DNA of 64,000 nt from Ornithodoros turicata. Its lineage: Eukaryota > Arthropoda > Arachnida > Ixodida > Argasidae. Location: the NCBI RefSeq assembly GCF_037126465.1, contig NC_088202.1, positions 123,766,123 to 123,830,122 of the forward strand. Direction: 5' to 3'. Of the stretch, positions 11,795-22,784 are shown piece after piece; the stretch's first letter is position 1; the number at the start of each line of letters is the position of its first letter. The notes under the pieces were generated by a model. It was given only the letters and a program-made list of their open reading frames with translations, was not told where the DNA came from and ran no database searches. The translations under genes were made by a program, and so were the position numbers.

Positions 11795-12779
11795 GCTTTC
11801 TCACTATATTGATGAAAAAGAACAACTACCTTTTTTGTAAGGTTGAAGAAGTACATAACATAATCAGCCTTGGGAAAACAAAAACTGCCATCCTCGTGCT
11901 GGGACGTCACGCGTAATTGGAGTAGATTTACACATAAGGTGGGTTGGCCTATATAGACGTCACGCGTATTGGTTATTCATTCGGCATATTTATGATCTGA
12001 CTCCGACTGTTGCGCCCGTGTCATACGTGCCGTCTGAGCTTTATATCTCGCGCTAAACTGTATTTTCACGGGCATACTTCTCGATTTTGTGCTTAGCACC
12101 GAGGATTGTGGACCTTCTCCAAATTACACAACGAACAGCTTGACTTTATTATGTACAGTTGTATGGCGTTACCTGCAGGAGCGCGCAATGTGCGATTGTC
12201 TGCATAATGAAAGAAGCTTCGACAGCAAAGAAGAAGAAAAAAGCGCGAACGTTCGTGCTCTCATGGCATGGCGCAGATAATTGGAGTAATGTGAGAATGC
12301 CTGCTACAACAGCAGATACATGGCAACCTGAAAATGCCTTCTACGCAGTGGACCGGGAGAAGGTAACAGATCACGTTGCACCACTTTCGTGGGGATGACA
12401 CGCACGTTCCGCAAAATACGCGGGCATGTTGAGGGTGCCCTGCGTTGCCCTTCTCACAAACCTCAGTGTTGCATGGAGTAACCTGAAAGATCACGTTCTG
12501 CCTGAATTGCACATACACTTATTGTTTCTTACTTTGGTACTTGGATATGTCTTGCGTAAGTAACATCGACGTTACTGTTTTCTTTTTTTTTTGAGTAGCA
12601 GAATTGGTCGGGTGCCAAATTCAATCTCTCCATACTTTTTTCTTTTCTACTTATCTTACTTTATCCATGTAAATACTTTCTTCACCTGGCACTAAATTCA
12701 AATTCAAATTGGGAGTTGATTTACACGTAAGGCGAGTCGGTCTATTTGTGTGGCGACGTAATGTACGTGCCGCAGGGTA
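11795..12779. other. No gene recognised
   Basis: Short frames only. A motif TAAGGTGGGTTGGCCTATAT at 11934-11953 partly recurs near 12730 (TAAGGCGAGTCGGTCTAT), suggesting a small dispersed repeat. Nothing coding can be supported. Confidence 0.35.
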
Positions 12780-12930
12780 GGATTGTGGCTAATTTCGACC
12801 ACCTGGGGTTCTTTTGACGTGCGTCGAAAACCTCCGACACAGGGTGCTGGAAGCAATGTTTACTTCCCCCACATTGTTACCGTCCTTGGCTGGGATCGAA
12901 CCCGCGATCTTGAGCTCAGCTAGCCAACAC
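12780..12930 (-). mobile_element. tRNA-like SINE of tick type
   Basis: On the minus strand CTCAAGATCGCGGGTTCGAT (box B region, about 12895-12914) resembles a tRNA T-arm. The other end reads, on the plus strand, CACCTGGGGTTCTTTTGACG at 12800-12819. I recall a very common tick repeat with the phrase ACCTGGGGTTCTTTAACGTG, so this is my best sequence clue to a tick genome. The similarity is from memory and was not searched. Confidence 0.65.
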
Positions 12931-13502
12931 GTCGGCATTTGGCACTCTTCTTCGCGGTCACCGCCTATTTGTTATCTGCACTTTCATGCTTGTGTACAGC
13001 AGCCTCACAAATGCTGATAACTAGAGGCCCGATGTTCAGGCACTAAAAAGGTTAGTTTTAGGCGCCTAAAAAAAGTGCTAAGAGCCATCTGACAAGCATA
13101 CGTATGCCGAATCAATGCTGACACCTTTCAGAATAAATTGCTGGATAAGTCTTACTTTACAAACCTGTTGATTTTGTTCTTTTGAGTTTGTTTATTGAAA
13201 GAAGGGAGAGATTGCTCAAGCTTGCGGCAGTTCAGAGTGAAATGGGGAAAATTATGAATCGAGAGCGATAACAAACGACCAACATCTGATTTCGGGATTG
13301 CGTGTGTCTCCGCTGAATATCGATTGGCTGATTAGGGATTAACTGATTAGCCAAAAAGAAATGCTCAACGTCGACTTATGTTGTCAAAGCGTATTTGTAC
13401 TCTGTACAAACTGGAAATTGGCACTTCTTTGATGGGAGAAAAAGTGCTGCCTTTGTCAAAGACGAATGTATGCTTCAAACTAATTTTTGTAGGTCTATTA
13501 TA

Positions 13503-13934
13503 CAGGGTGCGTCACGTAACGTGTCATTTGACCCTTGTAAAAAACGGCACAACAGAAAAATATGGGGTAAGCGGCTGCCTTCCGGCCACTCAATTTGCCA
13601 CCTACTTAAAATAATTCCGACGACTTGTAATTTAAATAATTTAATTTTTTTAATTGAACCCGGAAATTTGCCTAGTCAATGTAACGTTTTTCTTGCTAAA
13701 TCAGATAGGCCGTGGTTGAATTAGCCAAACCCGCTGCAAAATACGTTACGTAGTACGGCGGTTATATCCAGAAAGGTCGTCCGAAAATTGAGGTTTTTAT
13801 TTGCGCATTTGTCAGCGACGCACTAAGTCGGCCGCAAAACAGCGGCGTGAGGAGGTCATATCACTAGCCACCTGACAAATTACAAGGGACCGCAAATTAC
13901 AAGGGTCAAATGACATTTTACGTGACGCACCCTG
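13503..13934. mobile_element. Mariner-type MITE with TA target duplication
   Basis: The element is 432 bp. Its ends are inverted over about 36 bp: the left begins CAGGGTGCGTCACGTAACGT, and the right is its near-complement ending GACGCACCCTG. TA dinucleotides flank it at 13501-13502 and 13935-13936, as in IS630-Tc1-mariner insertions. It has no coding capacity. Its end shares CAGGGTG and AACGTGTCATT with the larger foldback element at 25043-25920, so the two probably use related transposases. Confidence 0.85.
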
Positions 13935-14426
13935 TATATACTAGTTGTCGCCGAACCGCTTTTCGACCCTCGAATGAGCCTCGACGTTCTTCGCCCAGTT
14001 TCGACGGTTTCGCCCAGTTTCTGTATAGTAGCCGCGGCAGGTGACTGTTTCACCTCGCTCACCGAATGAAAGCGAAAAAAGAAACGACACCACGGTGTAC
14101 CATGAACACGTTGCTGCAGCACAGTGTGGTTGGAGGTTTGTCGTCGTCCCGTTTACCCTCAGGGTGTGTTAGCTTAGTCCCGTTTACACCAGCTAACTTG
14201 CGTCCCTCTAATATGTTTTTCGGTGGGTCCCCTGTTGTGTGGCCACTTGATTTTTTTCACATCAAGGGACAAATTATTCTCTGTTCCTTACACTATTTGT
14301 CATTTAATAATCGTGCCCCGCAGCTATCAGGACGAGTTTCCGCCCTTCACCAAGTTACTAGGAATTTCTTTCCTATTCTTGTAAACGGGTAGCAAACCCA
14401 GCAGGCCGGTAATGAAGTATGAAGGG

Positions 14427-14548
14427 AAGTGCCTCAGGACGAGAGCCGCCGATGTTTCGAACAGAGACTGTATACTTCTTCTTCTTCTGGGTCCACAAGA
14501 AGAACAGTCTGTGTTCGAAATATCGGCGGCTCTCGTCCTGAGGCACTT
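14427..14548. repeat. 44-bp-arm hairpin; copy of a dispersed retroelement end
   Basis: Left arm 14427-14470 (starts AAGTGCCTCAGGACGAGAGC) and right arm 14505-14548 (ends CTCTCGTCCTGAGGCACTT) are near-perfect inverses around a 34-bp loop with a CTTCTTCTTCTT tract. One arm recurs at 24532-24630, where GTTCGAAATGTCGGCGGCTC is followed by a longer shared stretch. The GAAGAAG ... TTCGAAA-x-GTCGGC layout resembles repeat ends of Penelope-like elements, but that link is weak. Confidence 0.65.
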
Positions 14549-14988
14549 TTTTTTCAATCAATCAATCAAATAGAGTTTATTGTTAACCAAACAATATGCA
14601 TACATTTAATATACGCTTCAAAGCCCGCTTAATGCCCGCTTCAAAGGCACCTCAATCAACCAGACAAGACAAAATACACTGACAACACTTACCAAACAGC
14701 ACGCTGCAGCGAGACGCTCGGACAAGCTACTCGATCCGATGCGCACGGCGCATCTGTTGCTTGCATCCGTTCGAGACCCGGAACCATAATCCTTGCAGTG
14801 TCATACTAAACTCAGATGGTTAAATGACCATCGGAAATGGAAATGACCATCTTTTGTTCACCAAACGACCTCCCCAAAGAACACGAAAACTGCCACAACT
14901 TACTCCAACCGCCATAGCTGGAGAACACACAGTAAACAGCACAGTGTTGCCAGACCTGTCGTAGCGAGCATTAGAAATTTGATGGCCA

Positions 14989-15168
14989 CTACACCTTTTT
15001 TACACCAATTCTCCGAAATTACACCCTGTAGAGCGAAACATACACATATTACACCCATTTCAGACCAAAAACAGGGTGTATTCTTTTTCTTGAGGGTGCA
15101 ATAAGGGAGTAAAGCAATTGATACACCCCAATTACATCAAAAAATGAGTTTTATTTTTTAGAGTGTAG
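14989..15168. mobile_element. Small MITE filled with TACACCC motifs
   Basis: A 180-bp element with ends CTACACCTTTTTTACACC and its rough inverse TTTTTTAGAGTGTAG. The interior repeats TTACACC, ACACCC and GGGTGTA in both orientations. The right end (CTACACTCTAAAAAA on the minus strand) resembles the ends of the larger elements at 47953-50624 and 61802-62778. It has no coding capacity. Target duplication is not clear. Confidence 0.6.
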
Positions 15169-15349
15169 GCACAGCTGTAAGTGATTATTAATAACAACGT
15201 TACATTCGAATAATAACCTAAATTGCTTAGTCATTCAGCAGATGTTCCACACTGAAGAAGACGTTTCGCGCAACTGTGCTTATAATTATAAAGTATATAC
15301 ACATCACTGACACGAAACTCGCCCACACTGTTGCTTATACACATCACAA

Positions 15350-16171
15350 TTGAATACACCTTTTTCGTCAGTTCGTGTCGTTGCGAAAACCATTTACTAC
15401 GGCTTGAGCGGAGAAGGAAGCGCATGTCCCTATGTAATTAGAAACGTGAGCTGTCACGAAGCAGTGCGAATACCCCCGCGATATATTTTTGTGAATAAAA
15501 TATGGAAGGATAAAATAAATCGGAGGAATTCGGCGTACGTGAGACACAACTCGCATGTGTGGAGTTTCTTTCTGTTTTTTTATTGTTTAATCCCGATGCC
15601 GAAACCACAGTCACGACTCTTCGCTGGGCCCGCGGGGGAATTGAGGCATACTGCAAAAAGGCAGCGATCCGATAGCCACGTACCAGTCATCTGTCACCAA
15701 GTAGCTGTCATATTTTCATTTTCTCCATCGTATTATGTTACAACATCGAAGAGGCGGGGCCATGGACAACACGTTCACAGGACAGGCTCCTGCGTAAAGT
15801 ATGGAAGCTTAAAAGGAAACTCCACGTTGTACGGAACTCTCCGTACTGAGTTTACGGACATGAGTGAAGTCCATCTCTTGAGAGCAGTGAAATGTACACA
15901 CTGTGACGCCGTTGTAAGTTCGAAAACGCGAAAGCGATCTATCGGCCGAGAAAGAAAGGCTGCACAACACCAAATGAAAAAGAGTGCTGTAGAGTTACAG
16001 ATCAATGAGAAGACCTCCCTCCAAGCTGGTAGCCAGGATAAAAGGAAGCCAAGTCAACTGGCACCGTGCAGGGAAATCCCGCATCTGCTGACAGCCGTAA
16101 TGTCACACATGTATTTGAGGTCCAGAGGATCGGCACACCAGAACAGTACGAGTGCGGTAAACCTTGGGTAA
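15350..16171 (+). other. Long unexplained open frame, doubtful gene
   Basis: This is the longest plus-strand frame in the window that repeats do not explain, at 273 codons. I recognise no domain. The composition is basic and Ser/Thr/His-rich. A CTHCDAVV stretch near its C-terminus has only one Cys pair and is not a zinc finger. There is no nearby splice evidence, promoter or poly(A) signal, and the start codon is uncertain. It may be chance, or an exon or transposon piece. I would not call it a gene without transcript data. Confidence 0.15.
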
Positions 16172-18240
16172 TTATGTATTGCTGGAGGGTTAAGACATCG
16201 GCTTGATTGCAGTCTTTTTGTTTTTTCCATCAAAAAATGACAAAGTCAACTGGTAGGAGTTTTTAAAAGCGCAGAAACGACACACAGGATTCCCGTATCG
16301 GTGAACAATTTGGCACTTTCCTATTTGTGACGTGTGCAAGGTTCTTCAACCGGGACAGAATGAGCCTCACTATCTGCTGTGAATCGTGGATGTTAAATTC
16401 TGGTCATGACTGAACGGGACTTGTGGGTCGGAAAGGGCAGGATAACAAGTAGTATAGGCCCAGGAAGTATAGCCCCCCCCCCTCCCCCCATGTTTACAAC
16501 TACCCTCGAGCGGTCGCTTTGGCAAAATCGCCGTCTTGCCATGCCCACATCCATGTTTATATTTTCTTTTGGAGCTGGCCGATATTCCGCTGCAAACGTA
16601 GCTGTGACGTTATTGTATGGGGTGGTTGGTCAAAGCAACCATCACTGAAGGTTGGGACACGTGACAACACAGCGTGACACGATCAGGAACTGGTGCACAG
16701 AAACTACCATAAAACGGTTTAATGCGAGTGAGTGGTGAAACGAATTCCATGCAGATGAACCCAGGTGACAATCAAGCGGAATCCCAGCGTTGCGGAGGTT
16801 GATATAATGCAAACGTGAAGTTGGAACACCAAGACTTGAGACAGTACGGCTCAGCAGTTGAAAGGATGCCTGGAAAATATGTGAAGGTCAAAAGATACAT
16901 GAAGCGGATGATGTTAAAGATGTCCGGTGGTAGCAGCCTGGTCCGGTTCAAGATCCCTCACGTCTGCCGCCGAATATATATAAGGTTCTCTGCCGCCTTG
17001 ATGCCCGTATCGATGCCACTGACCCACGTACCCGCATTGTCTCTTGGCACTCAACCATGACAGTAACGTCATTTCAAGAGCGTATCTTGCTGGTGTAAAT
17101 CACACGTTGCACCTTCCACCACAATGAGTCTTGGCACGCCGTTATCACTTCGCTCTGCCCGGCCAGGATTACGGGACCGCATTCGCAAGCCTTTGTTTTG
17201 CTTAGAGGACATCAGTTAAAAAAAAAAATAACTACCACTGAGATCGAAAGACGTTATAAAACGACGAACAGAAACAGCATTCCCGTTCCTAACAAACGTT
17301 TAGACCACCAGTCAGTGATCTTGCCATTTTTATGGTCACTTGACTTGACGTATGATCAGGACGTGTCCGGAGTACATAGCGTTCGTCTGGCACGATATCT
17401 TGTATGGACTAAAAAAACAGCAGAGCCCCCCTGCGCACTTTAAGTGCCAATTTTCTGTCGCAGAATTTTATAGATGACTTTTACATCTCGTTAGTCCGAA
17501 CACAAGCAGGGTCACGTCGGTTCGACGGCGACGGCTATGTGCGGATGCCTCGCCGGTATCATATTTCATTTTCCTCCGTTACCTGCGCACTGATAGCAAG
17601 CCACCTTAACACGTATTACCACGTGCTATCTGCGTCTTAAACAACTAATGTTGAGGTCACTTAGAAAAGTGAAGATTTTCGAGGGCATATCCTTTGCTCC
17701 TATATATACGCGTCAGTGTTTGCGCTGTATAGTGTGCGCGGGGGGTCCGGTAAAAGTGGCTCTCTTGCGTTAGACGCCTGCTGTGACAAACACCCCTTTC
17801 CCAACTCTTCCCCAGGCTACGATATTACTTCCTTCCGGACACCTACGAGCAGATATCAGCGGATGTGTAGAAACGGCTTTTATTTGTACTTCTTCCATTC
17901 CTTGTGCCTATCGTCCATTACTGTCCAGCTGTCCATTCAGTAGGAAATAGCTCGTGTGACGCGATGGGAAACACTATTGGGTGATGCAGCATCGCAAATG
18001 CGTGGACATATGCCCGAGAAAGAACCATTCACCGAAAAATTTCTTCAAGTGAGGTTTAATCGCCTCGGAACCGCAACGTGCTATACCAGAAAAAAAAAAA
18101 AAAAAAAAAGCAATTGCTTGCAAAGCGCGCTCTTGTTGGCTTGGTTTGGTTTTAAGGAAAAAATAAATAAAATGGAAATTTTGGCTTCACTAATGTGAGG
18201 CCCGCAACTCCACATCACTTGCACCAGTTACTTTGGTGGA
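16172..18240. other. No gene recognised
   Basis: Contains a C-run near 16472-16490, an A18-20 run at 18089 and short frames without domains. A keyword or inverted-repeat structure is not apparent. Confidence 0.35.
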
Positions 18241-18242
18241 AA

Positions 18243-18335
18243 ACTCCTGGAATGATGATGCCAATGAAGGTGAGCAGGATGATGGCGATGATGATGCTGA
18301 TGATGATGAATAGTGGTGGTGGTGGTGGTGATTCC
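18243..18335. repeat. ATG/GTG trinucleotide microsatellite
   Basis: Imperfect GATGATGATG repeats followed by GGTGGTGGTGGTGGTG. Similar ATGATG or TTG tails in this window sit at LINE 3' ends, but no coding remnant is readable next to this one. Confidence 0.7.
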
Positions 18336-18816
18336 GACAGAAAGCAAGTACACACACACTGAGATGTCACAGAACGCGCAAACACGCAACACGGGAACAG
18401 TCGAACAGAAACCCACAAAACACACATAGGCTCAAAACTTGTTGTCTGCATCAATGTCCCGGAAAAATTTCACTATGACGGAGAACGCCCGGTGTCTGAC
18501 AGTGTGATTCCAGGGCCCAAGTACTTTTGAAACGCTGTACGCGTGTACATTTTCATGTCCTGCGTACGATACACAGAAGCTCGTCGCCTTCTACAGTCGA
18601 AACTGGCCGCAGTTGACGGCCGTCCGCTCAGCGTTTCAAAAGTACTTGTCTTCGGGCACGCTAGGCACCGCGCTAAAAGGCGGTTGTTCCTCCAATCAAT
18701 TTTCAGGCTACGATGACTGTTCTTGTAACAGACGTTGTGCGGAACATGTTAAAAAATTATATTTTGCTATAGGGTGTAAGCTTGGCACTCCGTAGCCCGA
18801 ATCTTTGAGGTACGGG

Positions 18817-19018
18817 GCCATTACGTCCAACGAGCTGTCACATCCATCGTGTCGTTACATCCATCGATGGACGTAATGGCACGATGGATGTAACAGCTCG
18901 TTGGATGTAATAGCATGGTATGGATGTAACGACGCGTTGGACGTAACAGCATGATGGATGTAATGACACGATGGATGTAACGACACGATGGATGTAACGA
19001 CACGATGGACGTAAAGGC
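18817..19018. repeat. 17-bp minisatellite family A, head-to-head array
   Basis: The unit is GGATGTAACGACACGAT with variation (last triplet GAT or GTT, T/C at position 4). Eight units run rightwards from about 18868, and two or three run leftwards from the same point, so the array diverges from a central CCATCGATGG palindrome. The same array, including the inverted tip, recurs at 63855-64000 and a longer one-directional version at 20376-20602. It is not a CRISPR array: there are no unique spacers. Confidence 0.9.
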
Positions 19019-19139
19019 CAAAAAATCTGGGTCGCCATGGAGGCGATGGGAGGTAAGAAGGTCGACGGGAGGAGAAGCTCGGATTAGGAATGACAGGAGT
19101 GAACAGGTCACCTGCCTGTGTTCAAGACGACTACAATCC

Positions 19140-19260
19140 GCAGGCGGTTGCTGTGTGTGTGTTTCCTTTCTTTCTTTTTTTCTCGTTTTCTTTTTATGGA
19201 AGGAATAGCAAGTCGGCCTATGCCTGACTAACCTTTTCCCGCTTTTTTTTTTTCAATGGA
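19140..19260 (+). mobile_element. Fragment of the LINE 3' untranslated region
   Basis: This contains GGAATAGCAAGTCGGCCTAT followed by GCCTGACTAACC and TTTTCAAT. It corresponds to the 3' untranslated region of the LINE at 9731-11783, in the opposite orientation. It stops just before the AAACATATCCCC tail, so the copy is truncated at both ends. Confidence 0.75.
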
Positions 19261-19264
19261 GTCC

Positions 19265-20370
19265 ATTGTGCCAACCCTCAACCACATTCGCGGTGCGTGC
19301 TCCGTAGTTGCCAAAGTGGTCCTATACGTCACGGACGGGAACGTATGTCAGCCAAAATTGTGGAAGTAGGATATGAAGTGCCGCAGCAGAGCGCTCAGAA
19401 GAGGTGATACTTGCTGAGGTGGATTGGAAATAAAATCCTCGCTGAACGGGAGACGGAAATGTTCGGGGAGGAAGGGCAGGTGCCTTACCGTCCTGAACCA
19501 CTCTCGTACTTCTTCATTGTCCTGCAGACGGTTCTCAAGCAAAGCTAGCCCCGCTTTTCATTTATCGCCGTCGCATAATGAAAGGCGCAGGCACTTATTT
19601 TTATGGGCTGATTCACACGTACAGCGCTGAACACCGTCACTGCTGCATTCATAGCTGCAACTTCGAAGTGAAACATCCAGTAACCTGAGCTTTGTAGTGT
19701 TCCCAAGTGGCTGAAACGGTGTGGGAGTGTGTCACGAATTACACCATGGGTTTATTCATGGGCGGCTGTGTCACGTCGCCTGGTGAGAGCAAACACCACA
19801 GAGTGACACTCTCCTCGTATCGAGACATGAAGGGTGTACAACGGGATTCATGAATTCTGGTGAGCTATGCTTAAAGTTTCCGTCCCAAAACAATTACTCG
19901 GCCGACAAAAGCGCTTCTAAGTCGCTATCTCCGCACAAGACGATCATTTCGCTGTCCGGTGTGGAGTCTCTGGAATCGTCCAGGCAGCAACAATAACCCG
20001 TTTCTGGGTCAACCCGTAGTTTTTCCCGGATTCAGGTGACCAGGTGTGCGCACCTTCCCCACCTTATCTGGTATTCACAGCACGTGATTCACACCCAGGA
20101 CGCTCTCTCATAGGTGAAGGAGACCATTGGCAATAAAGCACAGAACCGCGACATCCGCACGGGGACCACTCAGTTTCAAAGCAACTAAGTTTCCTAAGTT
20201 TCAAAAACAACTAAGGAATTAACGACCTCAAGACTTCCTGGCCACTGACGTAGGTGCGACAAAAAAGTACAGAACAGCGATGTTGGAATGAACCGCATTT
20301 GAGATGGTCGATGGAAGGCGCTGCGTAACAAGCACAGAACAGCGACGAAAACATTGACCGAGTATTCTGT
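19265..20370. other. No gene recognised
   Basis: Short frames on both strands, none with a recognisable domain. It lies between two family A minisatellite arrays. Confidence 0.35.
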
Positions 20371-20375
20371 GTCCG

Positions 20376-20602
20376 TGGATGTAATGGCTCGTTGGACGTA
20401 CTGGCCCGATGGATGTGATGACTCGTTGGATGTACTGGCTCGTTGGATGTAATGACCCGTGGATGTAGTGGCCAAAAATGGATGCAACGTCTCGTTGGAT
20501 GTAACGGCACAATGGATGTAACAGCATGTTGGACGTAACAGCTCGTTTTTGGATGTACCGGCGCGATGGATGTAATGGCACGTTGGATGTAGTGGCACGG
20601 AA
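20376..20602. repeat. 17-bp minisatellite family A, long array
   Basis: About 13 units of the GGATGTAATGGCTCGTT type, 17 bp each with a few length variants (for example a CCAAAAAT or TTTTT expansion). The terminal triplet switches between GTT and GAT without strict alternation. It has no inverted tip of its own, unlike the 18817 and 63855 arrays. Confidence 0.9.
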
Positions 20603-20609
20603 TCAAGAT

Positions 20610-21435
20610 TTGATTGTGCGATGCAGGTGCAGAAACATATAATGCGCATTAGGAAGATAAACTTACTATTGCAGGGGAAATCACATAATGCATGCGTCAC
20701 CACCGCAGCTAAGCGAGACGACTCTTTCTGTACATCATTTCATAAGACCCAGAAAAATAATCGATTTGACGCTCTTTCTTTCCTTTTTTTCGAAAGACAA
20801 TTAAGTCACCCTGGTACTCGTGAATACAGCGCCTCCGTGTTTTTTGTTTCGCTAAAATCAACCAACTAATAAAATGCGATAGAATATGACAGATCCTGCC
20901 GGTGATTGGTCTCAACTGACCCGTAGCTGCCTAAATGTATTTTATAAATAATTCTCGCTATTATGCAGAGACAATGTGTTCTGCGTCAGCAGAATATCTG
21001 TCATTTTAGCTCATGTAGTTATGAGTAGTTAAAACACATTTTCAGGGGAACTTCGTAGCCAGCGCTGTTGATCTTGTCCATGGCCAGTGGAACAGAATGC
21101 AGAAACGCTGCGGTGGTACCGGCATGCTTATTCTGATTGCGAGATGTAATCCTGTGGGTTGTGAGCATGCTGTTGTAATATACGCGTAGGTATACCCACA
21201 TTAGGTTTACATTCATAAACCTACAAACATTATTCACTTGGTTTATAAACCAAGTGTAATTTCGTTTATATTTTTGACAGATACATAGCATATCCCTAGA
21301 TTGCATTTGATTTGTTTCTGATTCGAACATCTTTTTCGCACAAAAATGATAGTGCCGTTAGTTTCTCGAAGAAACAGGACGGCTAGTCATTTTGGGATTA
21401 CTAACTTTAATCAAAGAACTTAGCATCGTACAATA
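20610..21435. other. No gene recognised
   Basis: AT-rich sequence with short frames. A TTTATAAACCAAGTG / CACTTGGTTTATAAA palindrome lies at 21234-21260. Nothing else is supported. Confidence 0.35.
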
Positions 21436-21439
21436 ACAC

Positions 21440-21835
21440 ACAAACATGACAATGCTACGTCAGTCCAAAGCTCGTTCCTCGCGGCCGCGCGTTTCTACAC
21501 TTATACGGATAGCTCCCTCACTAAACTGCATTCAATGCAGAGTGTCAGAGGACAGTGAGCACATACTGCTCATCTGGGAGCGATTCGCAGCAAGTCGTGA
21601 AGTGCTGCGGAATGCATTGTGCTGACACGACAACGTCCTTCTTGAGCTCAAGGAAGTACTCGGTGACTTGCCAGCTGCATATCGACATCTGTTCCACTCT
21701 GTGATCTCCTTCCTTAGGCCTTTCGTAGAACAAACATCGCTCTAGAATCCTGGTAGCAAGACCTCGCCACCCTAAGCATACTGGAGTAGCCAGCCCTATG
21801 TAGAGTTGTGCCAACATCTCCATATTTTTCCTTTT
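21440..21835 (+). pseudogene. LINE ORF2 C-terminal remnant
   Basis: A plus-strand translation around 21510-21620 reads CIQCRVSEDSEHILLIWERF, followed by AASREVL. This is the Cys-x2-Cys ... E-H-x-L-x-x-C/W ending of RNase H-bearing LINEs; the last Cys appears as Trp. Several stops interrupt it. It ends in AACCCAACCAATCAACCCAA near 21850. Confidence 0.65.
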
Positions 21836-21956
21836 TAAACCTCGTCAACCCAACCAATCAACCCAACCTCGTCTTTTGTCCCGATGTTGTCAGCAGTTCT
21901 TGGACCCTTTCGCAGTGCGCGTTTTGGCTTCCTTTTTCTAATTTTTGAATGGCAGT

Positions 21957-22205
21957 GCAAGTGCGTGCGTGGCTCAATGGTTAGCGCTAGTGGTTAGGGA
22001 GGTACCCGGGTTCGAATCCCGGTGCAGGCTGTGCTGTCTCGGGTTTTTCCTGGGTTTTCCTCAGACGCTTTCAGACATATGTCGGCACAGTTCCCTTAGA
22101 AGTCGGCCCAGGACGCACATTCCCCCAGGGCGTCAGTCGTGACGTTGCCCACCTCTGTGAGGCCGACAACGGCGAGCCCTTTCACCTGGCAACGTAAAAG
22201 GAATC
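21957..22205 (+). mobile_element. Full-length tRNA-derived SINE
   Basis: The head carries box A GTGGCTCAATGGTTAGCGC and box B GGGTTCGAATCCCGGTGC, a good RNA polymerase III internal promoter. The body has TCCTGGGTTTTCCTCAGACG, ATATGTCGGCACAGTTCCC, GACGCACATTCCCCCAGGG, then GACGTTGCCCACCTCTGTG and GGCGAGCCCTTTCACC. It is the most complete copy in the window and the reference for those at 1583-2207, 7180-7410 and 47128-47313. The head looks tRNA-derived, but there is no cloverleaf acceptor, so it is not a tRNA gene. It resembles Ruka-like SINEs of ticks (recalled, unsearched). Confidence 0.85.
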
Positions 22206-22221
22206 CGGAGGAGATTGCTTG

Positions 22222-22769
22222 AGGCTGCGTTCACACTGCCAACTTTCTCCACCAGCTACGATCAAATCTCCACCATCTACGGTCCGAGGCGGCCGACACC
22301 ACCCACCACGACCAACTCGAGTTGCTCAGAATCGGTTGCCGGAAGAAAACTACGAAAACTCCAGAGAGTTGGTGGTGTTCTATAGCCAATCACAACGAGG
22401 AGCACTGACACGTGATCTATACGTGACGTCTTTCCGGCACGCGTCCTCCGGAGTCTTCCGAGCGACGAGGAAGAAGTCTATTCTCGACGACGATGAAAGT
22501 TCTAACGTTCTGCACTTCCTGTGAATTAATTATGAATCGTGAACAGTTTGGTAAAGAACGAAGCTTGTACACATCTCTTTCGCAGAAGAGCACAAGCGAA
22601 TATCGATACAAACTTTTCTTTTTTAACAGAATATAGCCCTATCGTCGAACGAGCAGACGCAAAATTGGTCGGTGGTTGGAACTGCCCAGTTCGTACGTGT
22701 GAATGCGAAGTTGGTCATAGGACGGTGGTTGGAGTTGATGTAGAGAGTTGGCCCATGTGAACGCAGCCT
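22222..22769. mobile_element. Harbinger-like MITE
   Basis: Inverted ends AGGCTGCGTTCACACTGCC and its partner ATGTGAACGCAGCCT, extended by AACTTTCTCC/GAGAGTT. The element is 548 bp and non-coding. The flanks TTG and TAC do not form a clean TWA target duplication, so the superfamily is a guess from the end sequence. Internal CCACCATCTACGGTC and GGTGGTTGGA motifs are also partly inverted. Confidence 0.7.
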
Positions 22770-22784
22770 TACGGGCGTCCATCA

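Noticed and set aside
18817..20602. Regular short repeats that could suggest a CRISPR array
   Set aside because: The repeats are contiguous 17-bp units without unique spacers, and the genome is clearly eukaryotic.
21957..22030. tRNA gene
   Set aside because: Box A and B are present, but no acceptor stem closes and the sequence continues as a SINE body shared by several copies.
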